10,247 nt of DNA from Planctomycetota bacterium (GTDB lineage: Bacteria; Planctomycetota; Planctomycetia; Pirellulales; Thermoguttaceae): assembly GCA_021784975.1 (NCBI GenBank), contig JAJYGU010000031.1:1-10247 (forward strand). The letters are read 5' to 3'. Below the pieces are notes generated by a model. The model worked only from the letters and a program-made list of their open reading frames with translations, was not told where the DNA came from and did no database searches. The position numbers and the translations under genes are program-made. This document shows, in pieces, positions 5,534 to 10,247 of the stretch. The first letter of the stretch is position 1. Every line of letters begins with the position of its first letter.

Positions 5534-6595
5534 ATGACCGATCCTCAATGGCACAACCTGTTGCGGGTGATCGGCGGCGACTTGATCGAGCCACTGCCGG
5601 TAGGGCTGATCGTCGATAGCCCCTGGCTGCCGGGCTGGGCGGGCATTTCCATGTTCAACTACTTCGCCGATGACCAGGCTTGGCTGGAAACCAATTTGAA
5701 GGCGGTTCGGCGGTTCGCGGATATCCTCTTCCTGCCCGGCTTTTGGGCCGAATACGGAATGTGCACCGAGCCTTCGGCCTTCGGCGCCAAGTGCGTTTGG
5801 CGGGAGAACGCCTTTCCCGCCGTGGAGAAATCGCTCTACGACCACCGCGACATTCGGCACATCAAGAAGCCCAATTGCCGTACCGACGGCCTGCTGCCGT
5901 TCGTGATCCGCCGGTTGCAACACTGCCGCGCGGCTATCGAGGCGGCCGGGCACCGTATTCGCTTCGCCACTGCCCGCGGCCCGCTGAACATCGCCTCGCA
6001 CCTTCTTGGCCATAGCGAGTTCCTGCTGGGCATCAAGACGCAGCCCGAGGAGACCCATCGGCTGCTGACGATCATCACCGATTTTCTGATCGACTGGATC
6101 GGCTACCAGGCCGACACCTTCGATTCCATCGACGGCATCTTTCTGCTAGACGATCTCATGGGCTTTCTCCGCGAGGATGACTTCCGGCAGTTTGCCCTGC
6201 CTTACTTGAAGCCGATTTACGGCTCGCGGGAGGTGCGGGTCCGTTTCCTACACAACGACGCCTTCGGCATGGTCACGGCCCGACACCTCGCTTCAATGGG
6301 GGTGAACCTCTTTAACTTCTCGTTCGACCACGACATGTCGGAAGTCCGGGCGGCGGCCGGACCGTCGGTGGTCCTGCTGGGCAACATCCCGCCCCGCGAC
6401 GTGCTCGCCCAGGGCAGCCCAGCCGACGTTCGCCAAAGCACGTCCGCTATGTTAGACTCGTGGGAGGATCATCGTCGGATCATTGTCTCTTGCGGCGGCG
6501 GGGTGCCGCCGGATGTGTCCAGCGAAAACCTCAACGCTCTTTGCTCCGCGGTTGCCGAAACGCAGCCGGTTCCTTCCGGGAGACCTCAGCAATGA
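5534..6595 (+). CDS. Uroporphyrinogen decarboxylase (URO-D/MtaA) family protein
   Basis: From the ATG at 5534 the product has 353 residues, the size of URO-D-fold TIM barrels. Blocks typical of the methyltransferase (MtaA/CmuA) side are ARGPLNIAS (147-155), SIDGIFLLDD (198-207), LPYLKPIY (222-229), LLGNIPPRDVLAQGSP (281-296) and SCGGGVPPDVSSEN (319-332). The zinc-binding HxC of MtaA is replaced by H-N-D (240-242), though a Cys remains at 320. The URO-D motif for porphyrin binding is not evident, so heme synthesis is unlikely. I believe relatives are common in Planctomycetes and Verrucomicrobia beside sugar genes, with no characterised activity known to me. The frame is open from 5474, but that start would fall before the predicted transcription start and adds only low-complexity residues. 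The stop overlaps the next start by ATGA. Family firm, reaction unknown. Confidence 0.88.
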   Translation: MTDPQWHNLLRVIGGDLIEPLPVGLIVDSPWLPGWAGISMFNYFADDQAWLETNLKAVRRFADILFLPGFWAEYGMCTEPSAFGAKCVWRENAFPAVEKSLYDHRDIRHIKKPNCRTDGLLPFVIRRLQHCRAAIEAAGHRIRFATARGPLNIASHLLGHSEFLLGIKTQPEETHRLLTIITDFLIDWIGYQADTFDSIDGIFLLDDLMGFLREDDFRQFALPYLKPIYGSREVRVRFLHNDAFGMVTARHLASMGVNLFNFSFDHDMSEVRAAAGPSVVLLGNIPPRDVLAQGSPADVRQSTSAMLDSWEDHRRIIVSCGGGVPPDVSSENLNALCSAVAETQPVPSGRPQQ

Positions 6596-7968
6596 CGAAA
6601 GCTTCTTCTCAAAAGGCGTCGCGGCGGCAGTTCTTGCGACAAGGCGGCAGGTGGGCGGCCGCGGCGGCGGCGCCGTACCTGATTCCCGGCGGCGTGCTGG
6701 CCGCCGGCGGCCTGCCCGGCGCTAACGACCGCATCGGTTTGGCCGGCATCGGCATCGGCCGGCAAGGAAGCGGCGACCTGGCCCGAGCGGTGGCCTCGAA
6801 GCTAGTCCACTTTGTGGCCGTGGCCGACGTGAACCTGCCGCGGGCGAAGCAAATCGCCAAGAAATACGGTGGCCACGCCTGCCAGAACTACCGCGAGCTG
6901 CTGGACCGCAAGGACATCGACGCCGTCATCACCGCCACGCCCGACCATTGGCGGGCGATCGTCTGCATCCACTGCTGCCAATCCGGAAAGGACGTGTATG
7001 CCGAAAAACCGCTTTCGCTGACGATCCATGAGGGCCGGCAGATGGTGGCCGCCGCGCGGAAGTACCAGCGGATCTTCCAGGTGGGCAGCCAACAGCGGTC
7101 CATGGCTGTCAACCGCGCCGCCTGCGCCTACGTTCGCGAAGGCAAGCTCGGCAAGATCACGGAAGTTGTTGCCCACAATTACCCGAGCCCCTGGCAATGC
7201 GCCTTGCCCGCTCAACCGGTGCCCGCGGGGCTTGATTGGAACCGGTGGTGCGGGCCCACGCCGCTGGTTTCCTACAACGCCGATCTCTATGCGCCGCGCG
7301 GGCGGCCGGGCTGGATCTCCTTCCGGCCGTATTCCGGTGGGGAAATGACCGGCTGGGGCGCGCACGGGCTTGACCAGGTGCAATGGGCGCTGGGGATGGA
7401 TGACAGCGGGCCGGTCGAAGTCTGGACCGAGGGGCCGCGGTTCGATCCGCCGACCTACTCGGCCCCTGAGTCCCTCGACCGCGGCGACCGGTTGTGCAGC
7501 GTGCCGACGGTCTTCTTCCGCTACGCCTGCGGGATCGTGATGAAACTGACCACAGGGCGGGAGGGAGGCGCGGTCTTCCTCGGTGAAAAGGGCAAGATCG
7601 ACCTCTCGCGCGACAATGTGAAATCAAACCCGAAGGGGATCGCCGAGGAAATCACCGCCGGTCTCCATCGCGGACGCAACGCCGAGATGGCTCACATGCG
7701 CAACTGGCTGGAGTGCATCAAGACCCGGGCCAAGCCGGTCGCCGACGTGGAGATCGGCCATCGCTCGGCCACCGTGTGTCATTTGGGCAACATCGCCCGC
7801 TGGTCTGGCCGCCGGCTCCGCTGGGACCCTGTCGCGGAGGCCTTTCCCGATGATGCCGAGGCCAACCAGTTGCTCGACCGCCCCCGCCGCAAACCGTACG
7901 GTTTGCCCGCAGTGTGGGACCTTGGTCCCCCTCTCCCTCCGGGAGAGGGCCGGGGTGAGGGGGATTGA
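6592..7968 (+). CDS. Gfo/Idh/MocA family oxidoreductase with Tat signal
   Basis: The 458-residue product starts with a twin-arginine signal: RRQFLRQGG (11-19), then an alanine-rich hydrophobic stretch (21-39). It should therefore fold around its NAD(P) cofactor in the cytoplasm and be exported, as in glucose-fructose oxidoreductase. The Rossmann segment is IGLAGIGIGRQGSGDLARA (48-66), the family EKP motif is E138-K140, and GWGAHGLDQVQWALG (254-268) supplies the active-site His. It would oxidise or reduce a sugar or derivative in the periplasm. The start is fixed by the Tat motif, by GGGAG eight bases upstream, and by the ATGA overlap with the previous gene, implying translational coupling. 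The family-like sequence ends near residue 440 (RRKPYGLP). The last 18 residues (to GEGRGEGD) come from a palindromic repeat and are probably not functional. Substrate unknown. Confidence 0.92.
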   Translation: MTKASSQKASRRQFLRQGGRWAAAAAAPYLIPGGVLAAGGLPGANDRIGLAGIGIGRQGSGDLARAVASKLVHFVAVADVNLPRAKQIAKKYGGHACQNYRELLDRKDIDAVITATPDHWRAIVCIHCCQSGKDVYAEKPLSLTIHEGRQMVAAARKYQRIFQVGSQQRSMAVNRAACAYVREGKLGKITEVVAHNYPSPWQCALPAQPVPAGLDWNRWCGPTPLVSYNADLYAPRGRPGWISFRPYSGGEMTGWGAHGLDQVQWALGMDDSGPVEVWTEGPRFDPPTYSAPESLDRGDRLCSVPTVFFRYACGIVMKLTTGREGGAVFLGEKGKIDLSRDNVKSNPKGIAEEITAGLHRGRNAEMAHMRNWLECIKTRAKPVADVEIGHRSATVCHLGNIARWSGRRLRWDPVAEAFPDDAEANQLLDRPRRKPYGLPAVWDLGPPLPPGEGRGEGD

Positions 7969-7984
7969 CAGGATTGACAGGATG
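7929..7984. repeat. Palindromic repeat plus tandem nonamers at the end of the Tat oxidoreductase gene
   Basis: CCCTCTCCC (7929-7937) and GGGAGAGGG (7941-7949) form a perfect 9-bp stem around TCC. A GC-rich stretch follows, then two exact copies of GATTGACAG (7963-7971, 7972-7980) and a partial third. The stop codon of the oxidoreductase lies in the first nonamer. Both parts resemble very widespread short intergenic repeats (CTCTCCCTC...GAGAGGG and ATTGACAGGAT types). The hairpin could act in transcript 3'-end protection. No T-tract follows it, so a terminator call is not supported. Confidence 0.75.
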
Positions 7985-8102
7985 AGGCAGCCGTAGTCAC
8001 GGACTTGCCCTGAGTAATCTTGTAAGTCTCGTAAAGCTTGTCTGCAACCGCGTCGCCCGAGTTCAGAATGCAAACTGAAAAATGTGAAACGCAGAGTAAC
8101 AA

Positions 8103-9281
8103 ATGCACAAGAAAACCATTCGCACCGGCATTATCGGCTCGGGCTTTTCGGCCGCCTTTCACTTTGAAGCCCTGCAAAAGGTCCATGGGACGAACGTCGA
8201 GGTGATCGGGGTGTACTCGGCCACCGCGGCCCACGCCGCGGCCTTCGCCCAAGATCGCGACATTCGCTGTTTCGATTCGCTCGACGCCCTAGTGGACGAG
8301 GTCGATGCGATCCATGTCTGCGTGCCGCCGAAATTCCATGAGCCGATCTCATTGGCCGGGCTGCGGCGCGACAAGTTCGTGATCTGCGAAAAGCCGCTTA
8401 CCGGCTACTTTGGCGACGATTCCCCCGACTTCCATTGGCAGCGGGCCGACAAGGAACTCGCCCGAAAGGAGGCCATGGCCAGCGTCGGGCGGCTCCTGGA
8501 GGCGGAGCGCCAAAGCCGCGGCCGGTTGCTTTATGCCGAGAACTGGATCTATGCGCCTGCCGTGCAAAAGGAACGTGAGATCCTGGAGAAGACCGGCGGG
8601 CAGATCCTATGGATCCACGGCGAAGAGGCCCATAGCGGCTCGCATTCGGCCGACTATGCCTACGCGGCCCGCTGCGGCGGCGGCGTGCTGATCGGCAAGG
8701 GCTGCCACCCGCTGACCGCCGCCCTGTACCTGAAGCGGGTTGAAGGCCGCGCCCGCCACGGCCGGCCGATCCGCCCCCAAACCGTGTCGGCCCGGACGCA
8801 CGCACTCACGCGGCTCTCCGATTTCCGCGACGAGGGCCACATCCGCTCATCGTACTACGATATCGAGGACTTTTCGCTCATGCACGTCGAGTTTGACGAC
8901 GGCACGCTGGCCGACGTGGTGGCCTCCGACATCGTGTTGGGCGGCATCCACAACTGGCTCGAGGTCTGCGCCAACAACCACCGCACCCTCTGCCACATCA
9001 ACCCGAACACGGCCATGCAGACCTACAATCCGGTGGAGAAGAACTTCGCCGACGTGTACGTGGTCGAGAAGATCGGCACCAAACAGGGCTGGGCCTGCAC
9101 CTCGCCCGACGAGGACTGGTTCACCGGCTACCCGCAGGAGATCGAGGCCTTTTATCGCACCATCGCCTACGGCGAGCCGAACCAGAGCGACAGCCAACTG
9201 GCCGCCGACGCCATTGCCACCATCTATAGCGCCTACGTCTCGGCTGACCGCCAAGGGGCGGCGGTGGCAATCGAGACCTGA
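8103..9281 (+). CDS. Gfo/Idh/MocA family oxidoreductase, cytoplasmic
   Basis: This 392-residue protein has no signal sequence, so it should act in the cytoplasm. RTGIIGSGFSAAFHFEAL (7-24) is the dinucleotide-binding motif, and E96-K97-P98 (VICEKPLTG) is the family signature. ENWIYAP (146-152) and GGGVLIGKGCHPLTAALYLK (192-211) form the substrate side. In the last, the usual Asp of DxGxH is Gly (G198) while His202 is kept. I recall a subfamily with GGGxLIxxGCHPL, so this is probably a real variant rather than damage. About 25 extra residues follow EKP (101-125). The reaction should be NAD(P)-linked oxidation or reduction of a sugar, cyclitol or amino-sugar. It lies 134 bases after the exported paralogue across a repeat-containing gap. 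It may share that promoter or have its own; only a weak GAG precedes the ATG. Confidence 0.92.
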   Translation: MHKKTIRTGIIGSGFSAAFHFEALQKVHGTNVEVIGVYSATAAHAAAFAQDRDIRCFDSLDALVDEVDAIHVCVPPKFHEPISLAGLRRDKFVICEKPLTGYFGDDSPDFHWQRADKELARKEAMASVGRLLEAERQSRGRLLYAENWIYAPAVQKEREILEKTGGQILWIHGEEAHSGSHSADYAYAARCGGGVLIGKGCHPLTAALYLKRVEGRARHGRPIRPQTVSARTHALTRLSDFRDEGHIRSSYYDIEDFSLMHVEFDDGTLADVVASDIVLGGIHNWLEVCANNHRTLCHINPNTAMQTYNPVEKNFADVYVVEKIGTKQGWACTSPDEDWFTGYPQEIEAFYRTIAYGEPNQSDSQLAADAIATIYSAYVSADRQGAAVAIET

Positions 9282-9284
9282 TCA

Positions 9285-9350
9285 GGGGCAATTCGTGCTG
9301 CTGGACGAGGTGGTGAAACGCCTCGGCATGGTCGTCGAGGCACAATCGAG
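9285..9350 (+). pseudogene. Possible remnant of a helix-turn-helix protein C-terminus
   Basis: The frame beginning CAG at 9285 reads QGQFVLLDEVVKRLGMVVEA, which resembles the end of XRE-type DNA-binding domains (LDTVDRLAxALGLELV pattern). No start, helix-turn-helix core or other domain is present between the oxidoreductase stop at 9281 and here, so any such gene is reduced to a tail. The match is short and by eye; it may be chance. The rest of 9351-9470 shows nothing recognisable. Confidence 0.25.
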
Positions 9351-9470
9351 TCCATTGTTCGTCGGACGGCATTGCTCCCTCCCAGGGCCGCGCAAAGCCG
9401 GGCGCCGTGTATTATAGTGACCCAACGAGCGATTCTTGCGACCGACAAGCGGGCGCCCAGAAGTCGCCCC

Positions 9471-9499
9471 TTGACGACGGTGAAAACGTGCCGCAAACT
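9471..9499 (+). promoter_or_regulatory. Putative tRNA-Leu promoter
   Basis: TTGACG (9471-9476) is followed 17 bases later by CAAACT (9494-9499), a strong -35 with a weak -10 box. Predicted initiation near 9506 would be about 13 bases before the mature tRNA 5' end, a normal distance for a stable-RNA gene. The ATTATAGT sequence at 9411-9418 is another possible -10 but lacks a good partner. Confidence 0.4.
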
Positions 9500-9517
9500 A
9501 GTGATGCGTAACACCTT

Positions 9518-9600
<83 letters not shown>

Positions 9601-9605
9601 TCTCT

Positions 9606-10247
9606 ATGGACGACCACGAAAAAACGAAGGACCAGCTCATCGAGGAGCTGGCCGAATTGCGGCAGCGAGTGGCTGCGCTGGAGGCCTCCAAGCCCGCCCC
9701 TCCTCGTTTCGAAGCGGCCGAACCCGGCCGCAAGGCGATAGTTATGCCGGCCAGCCAGGCCATTCTGGAGGCGGCCATCGAGAGCCTGCCGTTCGACTTT
9801 TGGGTTCTTGGCCTCGACGGGCGGTATGCGCTCCAGAACTCTGCCAGTAGGAAGCACTGGGGGGATGTCCTCGGGAAGCGCCCCGAGCAAGTGGCCGAGA
9901 CCGAGAAGGACCTGGCCCGTTGGTTGTACAGTTATCAGCGGGCTTTTGCCGGCGAGAAGGTCAAGGAGGAGATCGAACTTCAAGTCAAAGGCAAGGTCCA
10001 CATCTACCGCAAGGTGGTCGCTCCCATCGTCGCCGATGGCCACATCCGGGGCATTCTGGGCGTGAACATCGGCATCACTCGGGGCAAGCGGGTCGAGGCC
10101 GCCTTGCGCGAAAGCCGGCGGCGCTACCGCACCCTGACCGAATCTTCGACCGACATCATCTTCATTGCCAATCAGGCGGGCGAGGTCCTCTACGCCAATC
10201 GCGTCGCAGCAGCGGCGGCGGGCTACGACCCGAGCACCATCCTCGGC
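9606..10247 (+). CDS. PAS-domain signalling protein, probably a sensor histidine kinase (N-terminal part)
   Basis: 214 codons are open to the window edge. Residues 7-28 (KDQLIEELAELRQRVAALEA core) form a short coiled coil often found at the front of multi-PAS kinases. A first PAS/PAC unit spans about 50-160: ESLPFDFWVLGLDGRYALQN, then YRKVVAPIVADGHIRGILGV. A second PAS begins near 172 with RRRYRTLTESSTDIIFIANQ and GYDPSTILG. No kinase, cyclase or other output domain is in view, so histidine kinase is inferred from the usual architecture. There is no signal peptide or membrane segment in the visible part, so it should be cytoplasmic. The ATG at 9606 is chosen because the coiled coil starts right after it. 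The frame stays open backward through the tRNA to an ATG at 9504, which should not be used. M47 (9744) has AAGG eight bases upstream and is an alternative. Confidence 0.85.
   Translation, partial: MDDHEKTKDQLIEELAELRQRVAALEASKPAPPRFEAAEPGRKAIVMPASQAILEAAIESLPFDFWVLGLDGRYALQNSASRKHWGDVLGKRPEQVAETEKDLARWLYSYQRAFAGEKVKEEIELQVKGKVHIYRKVVAPIVADGHIRGILGVNIGITRGKRVEAALRESRRRYRTLTESSTDIIFIANQAGEVLYANRVAAAAAGYDPSTILG

Noticed and set aside
4715..6058. A 447-codon minus-strand open frame across the DeoR and URO-D-like genes
   Set aside because: It is antisense to two recognised genes and low in complexity, with no family resemblance.
7965..7979. Two TTGACA boxes as -35 elements for the second Gfo/Idh gene
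   Set aside because: They are part of tandem GATTGACAG repeats, and no acceptable -10 box lies 16-19 bases downstream of either.
9400..9458. GGGCGCC/GGCGCCC repeats before the tRNA
   Set aside because: Short GC palindromes of this kind are expected by chance at this base composition, and the 45-base spacing gives no convincing hairpin.

Overview
The window reads as an ordinary chromosomal stretch of a high-GC, probably planctomycete bacterium (Pirellulales-like). This is inferred from gene content: a Tat-exported Gfo/Idh/MocA oxidoreductase, a uroporphyrinogen-decarboxylase-like protein of a type I associate with Planctomycetes and Verrucomicrobia, weak Shine-Dalgarno sites, and short palindromic repeats between genes. 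Verrucomicrobia is the main alternative. I see no transposase, CRISPR array, integrase or plasmid function.

Layout. Two gene sets diverge from an intergenic region at about 4398-4681. Leftward (minus strand): an RmlD-like sugar-nucleotide reductase/epimerase (4397-3468), a DegT/DnrJ/EryC1 PLP aminotransferase (3389-2196), a sodium:solute symporter (2174-579), and the N-terminal part of a GHMP sugar kinase of the galactokinase/L-arabinokinase type (425 to beyond the left edge). Rightward (plus strand): a DeoR-family repressor (4682-5440), a URO-D/MtaA-fold protein (5534-6595) behind its own good sigma70-like promoter, a Tat-signal Gfo/Idh/MocA protein overlapping it by ATGA (6592-7968), and a second, cytoplasmic Gfo/Idh/MocA protein (8103-9281). 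A tRNA-Leu(UAG) gene (9519-9600) follows. Five bases after it begins a PAS-domain sensor protein that runs off the right edge.

Working together. A DeoR repressor, a sodium-driven importer, a sugar kinase, two NAD(P)-dependent sugar oxidoreductases, a PLP aminotransferase and an RmlD-like reductase look like one regulon for uptake and conversion of a sugar, cyclitol or amino sugar. The substrate cannot be read from the sequence, and the URO-D-like protein has no obvious place in a known sugar pathway. The tRNA and PAS protein are probably unrelated to this set.

The most informative small-scale structure lies at gene ends. Palindromic repeats sit at or over the 3' ends of three genes. In two of them the repeat encodes the C-terminal tail and stop codon. 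At the RmlD/DegT junction a 24-bp near-perfect direct repeat flanks the palindrome and preserves what looks like the ancestral overlapping stop/start, so the history of the insertion can be read from the sequence.
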